Positions 1-8,512 of a stretch of 64,000 nt of DNA are shown here, piece by piece. The DNA lies in contig NZ_PDWW01000002.1 of assembly GCF_010093445.1 (NCBI RefSeq), positions 124,001-188,000 on the forward strand. The letters run 5' to 3'. How positions within the stretch are numbered: position 1 is the stretch's first letter; each line of letters starts with the position of its first letter. Below the pieces are notes generated by a model. That model saw only the letters and a list, made by a program, of their open reading frames with translations, searched no databases and was not told the DNA's origin. Position numbers and translations under genes: made by a program. The DNA is from Pseudoxanthomonas japonensis. GTDB lineage: Bacteria > Pseudomonadota > Gammaproteobacteria > Xanthomonadales > Xanthomonadaceae.

Positions 1-392
1 GCGTGGCCATCGCGCCAGTCACAGTCGATGCCGTGCCGGTCGATGCGACCGCGCAGCCAGCGCAGGCCGTCCACCGACATGTCGAACATCTTCTTCGCGT
101 CGTCGAAGCCGATCAGCGCTTCCAGCTTGGCCTCGCCACAGCCGAAGCCGGCGATCGCCTGGCCGCCGTTGCGGCCCGACGCGCCCCAGCCGATGCGCTC
201 GGCCTCCAGCACGACGACCTTGTAGCCGGCTTCGGCCAGTTCCAGCGCTGCAGACAGGCCGGTATAGCCGGCGCCGAGGATGCAGACGTCGGCTTCGATC
301 CGGCCCTCCAGGGCTGGCTGGGCGGGCAGGGGTGTAGCGCTGGCGGCGTACCAGCTGTCGGGATAAGTCAGCCTATCCTGAGCCGGGCTCAT
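1..392 (-). CDS. puuB: Gamma-glutamylputrescine oxidoreductase (FAD), N-terminal part only
   Basis: Only the first 130 residues are inside the window; the gene continues past position 1. The reverse strand reads from an ATG at 392. The product begins with a short tail containing TYPDSWYAAS, then a Rossmann FAD-binding segment (VCILGAGYTGLSAALELAE, about residues 35-53), followed by WGASGRNGGQ, the hallmark of DAO-family amine oxidases of the PuuB/PauB type. Known role of the family: oxidative deamination of gamma-glutamylputrescine to the aldehyde. It lies downstream of the glutamate-putrescine ligase on the same strand, separated by a palindromic repeat, which fits the gamma-glutamyl route. 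Substrate is inferred from family and context. Confidence 0.85.
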   Translation of the reverse strand, partial: MSPAQDRLTYPDSWYAASATPLPAQPALEGRIEADVCILGAGYTGLSAALELAEAGYKVVVLEAERIGWGASGRNGGQAIAGFGCGEAKLEALIGFDDAKKMFDMSVDGLRWLRGRIDRHGIDCDWRDGH

Positions 393-405
393 GACCGATC
401 GATCC

Positions 406-500
406 CGTCATTCCTGCGAAAGCAGGAATCCATCTCGCTGTTGATTTGTCGCTGTTGGGGCGCAAAAGCAACATGGATTCCGGCGTGCGCCGGAATGACG
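406..500. repeat. Type A palindromic repeat, copy 1
   Basis: Two inverted arms flank a unique middle. The left arm is CGTCATTCCTGCG followed by AAAGCAGGAATCC; the right arm GGATTCCGGCGTG continues GCGCCGGAATGACG. Each arm is itself a hairpin, and the arms together form a larger inverted repeat. The copy sits in the short gap between the ligase gene and puuB, which run in the same direction. Related copies are at 11419-11553, 22345-22435 and 45645-45756. Confidence 0.85.
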
Positions 501-525
501 ATGGAAGGTGTGCGTGCCATCCCCA

Positions 526-1914
526 TCACACCGACCGCAGGTACCACGCGTACTCCAGATCGGTCACCTCGGTATAGAAGCTGTGCATCTCCTTGAGCTT
601 CTGCTGGCCGTAGATGTGCTGGAACGAGGTGCCGAACTGTTCGCGGATGAACTCGCTGCCCATGAACGACCCGATCGCCTCGCGCCAGAACGGCGTGCGG
701 ATCTCGGTCTGGTCGTAGGCGTTGCCGGTGATCGGCGGGCCGGGGTCGAAGCCCTGTTCGATGCCGTGCAGCATGCCGGCGAGCACCGCAGCGGTGACCA
801 GATAGATGTTGGCGTCGGCGCCGGCGATGCGGTGCTCGATGCGTGTATTGGCCTCGTCGCTGTGCGGGATGCGCATGGCGACGGTGCGGTTGTTGTAGCC
901 CCACACATCGTTGAGCGGGACGAACGCATTCAGTACGAAGCGCCGGTAGCTGTTGGCGTGCGGCGCGAACAGCAGCAGCGCATCCTGGTCGCTGCGCTGC
1001 AGACCGCCGATGGCATGCTTCAGCGCGTCGGCCGGAGCGGAGGGCGGCGAGGCGAAGATGTTGCGGCCGTCGGCATCCAGCACGCTGGCGTGGATATGCA
1101 TGCCGCTGCCGGCTTGTTCGGCGAACGGCTTGGCCATGAAGCTGGCCATCAGGCCCTGCTGCTGCGCGACCGCCTTGATCGCGCGCTTCAGGTAGATGGC
1201 ATCGTCGCAGGCGAGCAGGGCGTCGTCGCGGTGCTTGAGGTTGATCTCGAACTGGCCCGGCGCGTACTCCGCCACCGCGGTGTCGGCCGGGATGCGTTGC
1301 GCACGGCACGCCGCAGCGACCGCGTCGGTGAAGCCGCGGTAATCGTTGAGGTCTTCCATGTAGTAGACCTGCGTGCTGGTGTTGCGCACGCCGGTCACCG
1401 GATTGAGCGAGGTGCGCGGACGGCCCGCATCGTCCAGACGCTGGTCGAACAGGTAGAACTCCAGTTCCACCGCCACCACCGGCTTCAGGCCGCGGGCGGC
1501 ATAGCGCGCCAGCACGCGCTTGAGCACCTCGCGTGGGTTCGCCTCAAACATGCCGCCCTGCGCGTCTTCCATGCTCAGCAGCAACTGCGCGGCGGGGCGG
1601 GGCGACCACGGCACCGGCCGCAGCGAGCCGGCTACGGGACGGCAGATGCGGTCCTCGTCGCCGATGTCGTAGCCCAGCCCGGTTTCCTCCACCGTGTTGC
1701 CGGTGATGTCGGTGGCGATCAGCGACATCGGCAGGCACACGCCGTCGCGGTAGACCTTCTCCAGTGCGTCGCGGGTGATGCGTTTGCCGCGCAGCAGCCC
1801 GTTCATGTCCGGCAGCAGCAGGTCGACCTGCTCGCAATCGGGAAGCGCGGCCAGCGTGGCGGCATCGTCATCGGGCAGGGAAGGCGCAGCGGAATCGGGG
1901 CGCATGGTGGTCAT
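526..1914 (-). CDS. spuI: Glutamine synthetase-family glutamate-putrescine ligase (SpuI/PuuA type)
   Basis: About 462 residues, the length of PuuA-like glutamine synthetases. The beta-grasp N-terminal domain contains LLPDMNGLLRGKRI. The catalytic domain has EYAPGQFEINL near residue 221, the nucleotide/ammonia segment KPFAEQAGSGMHIH near 263 and NRTVAMRIP near 344. Family role: ATP-dependent gamma-glutamylation of putrescine in the cytoplasm. An in-frame TTG lies upstream at 1968, but nothing resembling a ribosome site precedes it; the ATGs at 1914 or 1905 fit homologues better. It diverges from the hydrolase gene at 2115, as spuI does from spuABCDEFGH in Pseudomonas. Whether it prefers putrescine or another amine cannot be read from sequence. 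Confidence 0.88.
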   Translation of the reverse strand: MTTMRPDSAAPSLPDDDAATLAALPDCEQVDLLLPDMNGLLRGKRITRDALEKVYRDGVCLPMSLIATDITGNTVEETGLGYDIGDEDRICRPVAGSLRPVPWSPRPAAQLLLSMEDAQGGMFEANPREVLKRVLARYAARGLKPVVAVELEFYLFDQRLDDAGRPRTSLNPVTGVRNTSTQVYYMEDLNDYRGFTDAVAAACRAQRIPADTAVAEYAPGQFEINLKHRDDALLACDDAIYLKRAIKAVAQQQGLMASFMAKPFAEQAGSGMHIHASVLDADGRNIFASPPSAPADALKHAIGGLQRSDQDALLLFAPHANSYRRFVLNAFVPLNDVWGYNNRTVAMRIPHSDEANTRIEHRIAGADANIYLVTAAVLAGMLHGIEQGFDPGPPITGNAYDQTEIRTPFWREAIGSFMGSEFIREQFGTSFQHIYGQQKLKEMHSFYTEVTDLEYAWYLRSV

Positions 1915-2005
1915 CCAGGAGGCTGCGGGGCAGCTTAGCAGAGCGGTCGATGCGTCAAGAATACTCAACGGAAGAATTTCAGTAACCGGTAGAAATGCCC
2001 GAAAT

Positions 2006-2023
2006 TGGTGCCGCAGCGCACCA
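2006..2023. promoter_or_regulatory. Operator-like palindrome in the divergent spuI/spuA region
   Basis: TGGTGC-N6-GCACCA, a perfect 6+6 bp inverted repeat with a six-base spacer, lies in the 200-bp region between the divergent ligase and hydrolase genes. An A/T-rich stretch follows at about 2058-2072. A dimeric regulator of polyamine catabolism could bind here, but no regulator gene is adjacent, so the role is inferred from position and symmetry only. Confidence 0.35.
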
Positions 2024-2114
2024 TATCAGCGCCGAAAACGTCATTCGGCGGCGTCGTGTTGTAAAAATAAAACGGCCGGGTTAACTTGCAGACAAGCCAC
2101 TTCGGGCTTCCTGC

Positions 2115-2870
2115 ATGACCCCGCTGCCGCGGGTCGGTCTGCCGACCGACCACAAGCAAATCGGTGCGCATCCCTTTCTTGCCGTCGGCGAGAAGTACGT
2201 CCGCGCCGTGGTCGACGGGGCCGGTTGCCTGCCACTGCTGGTGCCCACGCTGGATCCCGTCCTACCGCTGCGCCAACTGCTCGATGGCCTTGACGGCCTG
2301 TTGCTGACCGGCGCGGTGAGCAACATCGAGCCGCATCACTACAGCGACGAATCCAGTTATGAGGGCAACCTGCTGGACCCGCGCCGCGATGCGACCAATT
2401 TGCCGCTGATCCCGCTCGCGATCGAGATGGGTGTGCCCGTGCTGGCGATCTGCCGGGGCTTCCAGGAAGTGAACGTGGCCTTCGGCGGCAGCCTGTACCA
2501 GAAGGTGCACGAGCAGCCCGGCTTCATGGACCACCGCGAGAACACGGACGATCCGCTCGACGTGCAGTACGGGCCGGCGCACGACGTCGCACTGGTGCCC
2601 GGCGGGCTGCTCGCCACGCTGGTCGGCGATACGCAGGTCACCGTCAATTCGCTGCATGGCCAGGGCGTGCGCCGTCTGGGCGAAGGATTGGTGGTGGAAG
2701 CACAGGCGCCGGACGGGCTGATCGAGGCGTTCCGCCATGATGGACCGGCCTTCATGCTGGCCGTGCAATGGCATCCGGAATGGAAGGTCACGGAAAATCC
2801 GTTCTACCTGGCCATCTTCCGCGCGTTCGGCGACGCGTGCCGCGCCCGCGCGGCAGGGAGGAAAGCGTGA
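2115..2870 (+). CDS. spuA: Gamma-glutamyl-gamma-aminobutyrate hydrolase (peptidase C26)
   Basis: 251 residues. Class I glutamine-amidotransferase fold: nucleophile elbow AICRGFQE with Cys113, and the His220/Glu222 pair in QWHPEW near the C-terminus, completing the triad. Family role: releases GABA and glutamate from gamma-glutamyl-GABA, the last step of the glutamylated putrescine route (PuuD in E. coli, SpuA/PauD in Pseudomonas). First gene of the rightward cluster, 102 bp before the second ligase. The start at 2115 places the conserved PRVGLPTD strand close to the N-terminus, as expected for the family. Confidence 0.93.
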   Translation: MTPLPRVGLPTDHKQIGAHPFLAVGEKYVRAVVDGAGCLPLLVPTLDPVLPLRQLLDGLDGLLLTGAVSNIEPHHYSDESSYEGNLLDPRRDATNLPLIPLAIEMGVPVLAICRGFQEVNVAFGGSLYQKVHEQPGFMDHRENTDDPLDVQYGPAHDVALVPGGLLATLVGDTQVTVNSLHGQGVRRLGEGLVVEAQAPDGLIEAFRHDGPAFMLAVQWHPEWKVTENPFYLAIFRAFGDACRARAAGRKA

Positions 2871-2972
2871 AGCGGCGGCACCCGCCGCCATGGGAGGGCG
2901 GGCGCTGACGCGCCCGTACTGCAGGCGACCGGCATTCGACGCCGGCCTTTTCCTCCCAGGACCGTCATTCCC

Positions 2973-4370
2973 ATGAGCCAGAAACAAGCGCAACGAAAAA
3001 AGAAGCAGGCCGACACCGCCGAACTGTCCGAAAGCTCGCTGCGGCGCTGGTTGAAGGAACGCAGCATCACCGAGGTCGAGTGTCTGGTGCCGGACATCAC
3101 CGGCAATGCGCGCGGCAAGATCATCCCGGCCGACAAGTTCAGCCACGACTACGGCACGCGCCTGCCGGAAGGCATCTTCGCCACGACCGTCACCGGCGAC
3201 TATCCGGACGATTACTACGAACTGACCTCGCCGTCGGACTCGGACATGTTCCTGCGTCCCGACCCGGACACGGTGCGGATGGTGCCGTGGGCCGCCGATC
3301 CCACCGCACAGGTCATCCACGACTGCTATACGAAGGAAGGCAAGCCGCACGAACTGGCGCCGCGCAACGTGTTGCGCCGCGTGCTGGCCGCCTACGAGAA
3401 GGAAGGCCTGCGCCCGGTCGTGGCGCCGGAGCTGGAATTCTTCCTGGTGCAGAAGAACACCGACCCCGACTTTCCGCTGCTGCCGCCGGCCGGCCGGTCC
3501 GGGCGACCCGAAACGGCGCGTCAGTCGTACTCGATCGACGCGGTCAACGAGTTCGACCCCATCCTCGACCTGATGTACGACTACTGCGAGGCGATGGAGC
3601 TGGACGTGGACACGCTGATCCACGAATCCGGTGCCGCGCAGCTCGAAGTCAACTTCACCCATGACGATGCGCTGTCGCGCGCCGACCAGGTATTCCTGTT
3701 CAAGCGCACCATGCGCGAGGCGGCGCTGCGCCACGGCGTGTACGCCACCTTCCTGGCCAAGCCGATGGAGAACGAGCCCGGCAGCGCCATGCATATCCAC
3801 CAGAGCCTGCTGGACATCAGGACCGGCCGCAACGTGTTCACCGGAAAGTCGGAAGGCAAGGGCAGCAAGCTGTTCGGGCACTACCTGGCGGGCCTGCAGA
3901 AGTACGTGCCGATGGCGATGGCGTTCTTCGGCCCCAACGTCAATTCCTACCGCCGGCTCGCGCTTGGCCAGGTGGCGCCGATCAACGTGCAGTGGGGCTA
4001 CGACAACCGCACCTGCGGCCTGCGCGTGCCGATGGACACGCCGGAGAACATGCGCGTGGAGAGTCGCTTCGCCGGTTCCGACGCCAACCCGTATCTCGCC
4101 ATGGCCGGCACGCTGGCCTGCGGCCTGCTCGGCATCCGCGAGCAGCTCAAGCCGACCGAACCGCTGGCCAGCAGCGCGCAGGACGTCGGCTTCGAACTGC
4201 CGCGTTCGCTGGGCGAGGCCCTGGACGAACTGGAGGGCTGCAAGCCGCTGCAGGAACTGATGGGCGCGCGCTTCGTGCGTGCGTACGTCTCGGTGAAGCG
4301 CAAGGAATACGAGACCTTCTTCCGCGTGATCAGCTCGTGGGAGCGGGAATTCCTGTTGTTGAACGTCTGA
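2973..4370 (+). CDS. spuB: Second glutamine synthetase-family polyamine ligase (SpuB type)
   Basis: 465 residues. A lysine-rich N-terminal tail of about 15 residues precedes the beta-grasp domain (LVPDITGNARGKI). Catalytic elements: HESGAAQLEVNF, AKPMENEPGSAMHIHQS and NRTCGLRVPMDTPENMRVE. It is paralogous to the divergent ligase at 526-1914 but clearly different in sequence, so this is an old duplication. Expected to gamma-glutamylate a polyamine; which one differs between paralogues in Pseudomonas and cannot be predicted here. Between spuA and spuC, with a type B repeat immediately downstream. Confidence 0.9.
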   Translation: MSQKQAQRKKKQADTAELSESSLRRWLKERSITEVECLVPDITGNARGKIIPADKFSHDYGTRLPEGIFATTVTGDYPDDYYELTSPSDSDMFLRPDPDTVRMVPWAADPTAQVIHDCYTKEGKPHELAPRNVLRRVLAAYEKEGLRPVVAPELEFFLVQKNTDPDFPLLPPAGRSGRPETARQSYSIDAVNEFDPILDLMYDYCEAMELDVDTLIHESGAAQLEVNFTHDDALSRADQVFLFKRTMREAALRHGVYATFLAKPMENEPGSAMHIHQSLLDIRTGRNVFTGKSEGKGSKLFGHYLAGLQKYVPMAMAFFGPNVNSYRRLALGQVAPINVQWGYDNRTCGLRVPMDTPENMRVESRFAGSDANPYLAMAGTLACGLLGIREQLKPTEPLASSAQDVGFELPRSLGEALDELEGCKPLQELMGARFVRAYVSVKRKEYETFFRVISSWEREFLLLNV

Positions 4371-4379
4371 CTGTTGTTT

Positions 4380-4501
4380 CCTTCTCCCGCCGGGAGAAGG
4401 TGGCGCGAAGCGCCGGATGAGGGTGCGGCGGAATCGGGATGGTTCACCACCGATGATTCCGCCGGACCCTCACCCCAACCCCTCTCCCGAAGGGAGAGGG
4501 G
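4380..4501. repeat. Type B palindromic repeat, copy 1
   Basis: Begins with CCTTCTCCCGCCGGGAGAAGG and ends with CCCTCTCCCGAAGGGAGAGG; each end is a hairpin. The inner parts (GGATGAGGGT and ACCCTCACCCC, and GGCGGAATC with GATTCCGCC) also pair, so the whole can fold as one long stem. Located between spuB and spuC. A second copy is at 28853-29034. Confidence 0.8.
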
Positions 4502-4520
4502 CTCAATAATTGGAGCTCAC

Positions 4521-5885
4521 ATGACCCAACTCGACACCCGCACCCTGCAGAAGCTCGATGCCGAGCACCACCTGCATCCGTTCAACGACAACGCCGCGCT
4601 GGCGAAGAAGGGCACGCGCATCCTCACCAAGGGCGAGGGGTGCTATGTCTGGGATGCCGACGGCAACCAGCTGCTCGATGCGTTCGCCGGCCTGTGGTGC
4701 GTCAACATCGGCTACGGACGCAAGGAACTGGGCGAGGTGGCGTCGAAGCAGATGACGCACCTGGCCTACTACAACAGCTTCTTCCAGTGCACGACCGAGC
4801 CGACCATCGCGCTCGCGGCGAAGCTGGCGGAGCTCGCGCCAGGCGACCTCAACCATTCCTTCTTCGTCAATTCCGGCTCGGAAGCCAACGACACCATCCT
4901 GCGCATGGTCCGCCACTTCTGGGCGGTGCAGGATCAGCCGCAGAAGAACATCTTCATCGGCCGCCACGACGGCTACCACGGCACCACCATGGCCGGCGCC
5001 AGCCTCGGCGGCATGAAGGGCATGCACAAGCAGGGCGGTCTTCCGATTCCGGACATCCACCACATCGATCCGCCGTTCTGGTTCGCCGATGGCGGCGACC
5101 TGTCCGAGGACGAGTACGGCCTGGTCGCGGCGCGCCGGCTGGAACAGAAGATCCTCGAACTCGGCCCGGACCGCGTGGCCGCCTTCATCGGCGAGCCCAT
5201 CATGGGCGCGATCGGCGTCTACATCCCGCCGAAGACCTACTGGCCCGAGATCGAGCGCATCTGCCGGCAGTACGACGTGCTGCTGGTGGCCGACGAAGTC
5301 ATCTGCGGCTTCGGTCGTACCGGCGAGTGGTTCGGTTCGCAGTACTTCGGGTTCCAGCCGGACATCATGCCGATCGCCAAGGGCATCACCTCGGGCTACA
5401 TCCCGCTGGGTGCGGCCATGTTCAACGACCGCGTGGCGAAGGTGCTGAAGGAGCAGGGCGGCGAACTGGCGCACGGCGCCACGTATTCCGGCCATCCGGT
5501 CTGCGCGGCGGTGGCGCTGGAGAACATCCGCATCCTGCAGGACGAGAAGATCGTCGAGACCGCCAAGACCGAGATCGCGCCCTACCTGGCGCAGCGCTGG
5601 GCCGAACTGGGCGAGCACCGGCTGGTCGGACAGGCGCGCATCGCCGGCATGGTCGGTGCACTGGAACTGGTGCCGGACAAGGGCAAGCGCGCGTTCTTCC
5701 CCGAGCGCGGCACGGTGGGCCCGCGCTGCCGCGACCACGCGCTGAAGCACGGGTTGATCCTGCGCGCGACCTGGGACGCCATGCTGCTCTCGCCGCCGCT
5801 GATCATCACCCGTGAGCAGGTCGACGAACTGTTCGACAAGACATGGAAGGCGCTCAACGACACCGCGACGGACCTGGGCATGTGA
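4521..5885 (+). CDS. spuC: Putrescine--pyruvate aminotransferase (class III, PLP)
   Basis: 454 residues. Class III aminotransferase: FVNSGSEANDT in the cofactor phosphate loop, Asp258 in VADEVICGFGRTGEW, and Schiff-base Lys287 in PIAKGITSGYIPLGA. Family role: transfers the amino group of putrescine (and cadaverine or spermidine in some homologues) to pyruvate, giving 4-aminobutanal. The ATG at 4521 follows a GGAG at 4512-4515, which supports it over the upstream in-frame ATG at 4374 that would run through the repeat. This supplies a transamination route parallel to the glutamylation route encoded around it. Confidence 0.92.
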   Translation: MTQLDTRTLQKLDAEHHLHPFNDNAALAKKGTRILTKGEGCYVWDADGNQLLDAFAGLWCVNIGYGRKELGEVASKQMTHLAYYNSFFQCTTEPTIALAAKLAELAPGDLNHSFFVNSGSEANDTILRMVRHFWAVQDQPQKNIFIGRHDGYHGTTMAGASLGGMKGMHKQGGLPIPDIHHIDPPFWFADGGDLSEDEYGLVAARRLEQKILELGPDRVAAFIGEPIMGAIGVYIPPKTYWPEIERICRQYDVLLVADEVICGFGRTGEWFGSQYFGFQPDIMPIAKGITSGYIPLGAAMFNDRVAKVLKEQGGELAHGATYSGHPVCAAVALENIRILQDEKIVETAKTEIAPYLAQRWAELGEHRLVGQARIAGMVGALELVPDKGKRAFFPERGTVGPRCRDHALKHGLILRATWDAMLLSPPLIITREQVDELFDKTWKALNDTATDLGM

Positions 5886-5975
5886 GGTCACGGCATGGTC
5901 CGTGCGCTGCGTCACAGCGTCGCAGCCACGGCGTATGATGGTTCCATCCCCCGATCCTGTTCCATGGAGACCCCG

Positions 5976-7091
5976 ATGAAGCTCAAGACCCTCACCGTCA
6001 TGCTGGCCGCCGCCGTGCTGGCCGCCTGTGGCGGCAAGGACGACAAGGCCGCCGACGGCGCATCGTCGAAGACGCTCAACGTCTACAACTGGTCCGACTA
6101 CATCGCCGAGGACACCATCCCGAACTTCGAGCAGCAGTCGGGCGTCAAGGTCACCTACGACGTGTTCGACAGCGACGAGATGGTCGAGACCAAGCTGCTG
6201 GCCGGCAGCAGCGGCTACGACGTGGTGGTGCCCTCGCTGAGCTTCCTCGGCCGGCAGATCCAGGCGGGCGTGTTCCTGCCGCTGGACAAGAGCAAGATCC
6301 CCAACCTGAAGAACGTCGACCCGAAGATGCTGGAGCGCATCGCGCTGCAGGATCCGGGCAACCAGTTCGCCGTGCCCTACCTGTGGGGCACCAGCGGCAT
6401 CGGCTACAACGTCGACAAGATCAAGGCCATCTTCGGCGACACCGCCGTCACCGGCAGCTGGGACGTGGTGTTCAAGCCGGAGAACGCGGCCAAGCTGAAG
6501 GACTGCGGCATCACCGTGCTGGACACGCCGTCGGAGCTGATCCCGATCGCGCTGAACTACCTGGGCGAGGATCCGCACAGTTTCGACCCGGCCGTCATCG
6601 ACAAGGCCGCGGCGCTGCTGAAGACAATCCGTCCGTACATCCGCAACTTCCACTCGTCCTCGTACATCAACGATCTGGCCAATGGCGACGTGTGCCTCGT
6701 GGTCGGCTGGTCGGGCGACATCATCCAGGCGCGCGACCGCGCCGCCGAGTCGGGCAATGGCGTGAACGTGGCGTACTCCATTCCGAAGGAAGGCGCGCCG
6801 CAGTGGTTCGACATGCTGGCCATCCCGAAGGACGCCAAGCACGTCGACAACGCCTACGCCTTCATCAACTACCTGCTGGACCCGAAGGTCGCGGCGGCCA
6901 ACACCAACTACGTGACCTATCCGAACCCGGTGCCGTCGTCGAAGCCGATGGTCGACAAGGCCATCGCGGATGATCCGACGATCTATCCGCCGGCGGACGT
7001 GGACGCGAAACTGTTCACCTTCGCGGTGCTGCCGCCGGAAGTGGATCGCCAGTACACGCGCATCTGGACGGAGCTGAAGACCGGGCGCTGA
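5976..7091 (+). CDS. spuD: Polyamine ABC transporter substrate-binding lipoprotein, copy 1
   Basis: 371 residues. Lipoprotein signal with lipobox VLAAC, acylated Cys18. Mature part is PotF/SpuD-like: NVYNWSDYIAED, VVGWSGDIIQARD, PQWFDMLAIPKDA, which carry the aromatic and acidic polyamine-binding residues. Captures putrescine or spermidine in the periplasm for the permease encoded downstream. The ATG at 5976 directly follows TGGAGA. It is closely similar along its whole length to the next gene, so the pair is a tandem duplication corresponding to spuD and spuE. Which copy binds which polyamine is not decided by these residues, since all are shared. Confidence 0.92.
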   Translation: MKLKTLTVMLAAAVLAACGGKDDKAADGASSKTLNVYNWSDYIAEDTIPNFEQQSGVKVTYDVFDSDEMVETKLLAGSSGYDVVVPSLSFLGRQIQAGVFLPLDKSKIPNLKNVDPKMLERIALQDPGNQFAVPYLWGTSGIGYNVDKIKAIFGDTAVTGSWDVVFKPENAAKLKDCGITVLDTPSELIPIALNYLGEDPHSFDPAVIDKAAALLKTIRPYIRNFHSSSYINDLANGDVCLVVGWSGDIIQARDRAAESGNGVNVAYSIPKEGAPQWFDMLAIPKDAKHVDNAYAFINYLLDPKVAAANTNYVTYPNPVPSSKPMVDKAIADDPTIYPPADVDAKLFTFAVLPPEVDRQYTRIWTELKTGR

Positions 7092-7098
7092 AACACAC

Positions 7099-7128
7099 AA
7101 GGGCGCGTGCCGTGACGGACGCGCCCTT
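7099..7128 (+). terminator. Hairpin after binding-protein copy 1
   Basis: AAGGGCGCGT and ACGCGCCCTT form a perfect 10-bp stem around a 10-base loop, starting 8 bases after the stop codon. There is no strong T run, so it is more likely a partial terminator or a 3' stabiliser of the binding-protein transcript than a full stop before spuE. The rest of 7129-7290 is GC-rich with no gene. Confidence 0.55.
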
Positions 7129-7290
7129 CGTCATCGTGGCATCGCCCGAGGGAGCGGGTGGCGCCACCGGGGAGGGGTGGGGAGCACGACGGCACGGAAC
7201 CGGCCACAGCAATGACAGCACGCCCGCGGCGGCCCAGGCCGGTCCGGGACCACATCAAGGCGCCCTCGCGGGCCGAACGGAGAGAGATTG

Positions 7291-8412
7291 ATGAAACTGC
7301 GCGTACTGGCAACCACCCTGGCCCTCTGTACCCTTGCCGCCTGCGGCGGGAAATCCGGCAGTGACGGCGGCACCGACACCGGTGGCGCCAAGCAGGTCAA
7401 CGTCTACAACTGGTCGGACTACATCGCCGAGGACACCATCCCGAACTTCGAGAAGGCCACCGGCATCAAGGTGACCTACGACGTGTTCGACAGCAACGAA
7501 GTGCTGGAGACCAAACTGCTGGCCGGCAGCAGCGGCTACGACGTGGTGGTGCCGACGATGAACTTCCTCGGCCGCCAGATCCAGGCCGGCGTGTTCCTGC
7601 CGCTGGACAAGAGCAAGATCCCCAACTACGCCAACCTGGACCCCGCCGTCATGAAGCGGCTGGAGAACCAGGACCCCGGCAACCAGTACGCCATTCCGTA
7701 CATGTGGGGCACCACCGGCATCGGCTACAACGTCGACAAGGTCAAGGCCGCGTTCGGCAACACCGACATCGCCAACAGCCTGGACATCGTGTTCAAGCCG
7801 GAGAACATCAGCAAGCTCAAGGACTGCGGCGTGACGTTCCTCGATACGCCGTCCGAGATCATCCCGATCGCACTGAACTACCTGGGCGAGGATCCGAACA
7901 GCCACGATCCGGCGGTGATCGACAAGGCGGCCGCGCTGCTGAAGACGATCCGCCCGTACATCACCAACTTCCATTCCTCGCAGTACATCGACGCGATGGC
8001 CAACGGCGACACCTGCCTGGTGGTCGGCTGGTCCGGCGACATCATCCAGGCACGCGACCGCGCCGCCGACGCCAAGAACGGCGTCAACATCGCCTATGCC
8101 ATCCCGAAGGAGGGCGCACCGCAGTGGTTCGACATGCTGGCCATCCCGAAGGATGCCAAGCACCTGGACGAGGCGTACGCCTTCATCAACAACCTGCTCG
8201 ATCCGCAGGTGATGGCCAACAACTCCAACTTCATCAGCTATCCGAATGCCATTCCCAAGGCCAAGGCGCTGATGGACAAGTCGATCACCGACGATCCGAC
8301 CATCTACCCGACGCCCGAGGTGGAAGCCAAGCTGTTCACCTTCGCCATCATTCCGCCGGAAGTGGACCGCCAGTACACCCGCATCTGGACCGAACTGAAG
8401 ACCGGCAAGTAA
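7291..8412 (+). CDS. spuE: Polyamine ABC transporter substrate-binding lipoprotein, copy 2
   Basis: 373 residues, with signal and lipobox (TLAAC, Cys18) like its neighbour and the same NVYNWSDYIAED, GWSGDIIQARD and PQWFDMLAIPKDA binding segments. Its long conserved blocks (for example VDRQYTRIWTELKTG at the C-terminus) are nearly identical to copy 1, while the linker after the lipobox and the segment around residues 110-165 differ, probably tuning ligand choice. The ATG at 7291 follows GAGAGA; a TTG three bases upstream is not needed. Followed by a strong hairpin and then the ATPase gene. Confidence 0.92.
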   Translation: MKLRVLATTLALCTLAACGGKSGSDGGTDTGGAKQVNVYNWSDYIAEDTIPNFEKATGIKVTYDVFDSNEVLETKLLAGSSGYDVVVPTMNFLGRQIQAGVFLPLDKSKIPNYANLDPAVMKRLENQDPGNQYAIPYMWGTTGIGYNVDKVKAAFGNTDIANSLDIVFKPENISKLKDCGVTFLDTPSEIIPIALNYLGEDPNSHDPAVIDKAAALLKTIRPYITNFHSSQYIDAMANGDTCLVVGWSGDIIQARDRAADAKNGVNIAYAIPKEGAPQWFDMLAIPKDAKHLDEAYAFINNLLDPQVMANNSNFISYPNAIPKAKALMDKSITDDPTIYPTPEVEAKLFTFAIIPPEVDRQYTRIWTELKTGK

Positions 8413-8421
8413 GCGCCGCGA

Positions 8422-8446
8422 CCGGGACGGACGGGGTCCGTCCCGG
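8422..8446 (+). terminator. Strong hairpin between spuE and spuF
   Basis: CCGGGACGGAC and GTCCGTCCCGG form a perfect 11-bp stem with a three-base loop, 10 bases after the spuE stop. No T run follows. Position between a binding-protein gene and its less abundant membrane partners suggests a role in making more binding protein than transporter, as hairpins do in other ABC operons; this is inference. Confidence 0.6.
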
Positions 8447-8512
8447 GACCAGCGATCACATCCACCCATATCCACGCCGGCGCCCATGCAGCCCGGCGAC
8501 CAGGGGATTTCC

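Noticed and set aside
406-500. CRISPR-like repeats
   Set aside because: The copies are scattered, palindromic pairs with unique middles; there are no regularly spaced direct repeats, no leader and no cas genes.
389-1309. Open frame on the reverse strand ending in VIPAHAGIH and FRRNDG
   Set aside because: It overlaps the ligase gene out of frame and its C-terminus is the translated type A repeat, a well-known source of false genes.
2058-2100. Sigma-54 promoter before spuA
   Set aside because: GG and GC pairs are present around CGGCCGGGTTAACTTGC, but their spacing is wrong for a -24/-12 element.
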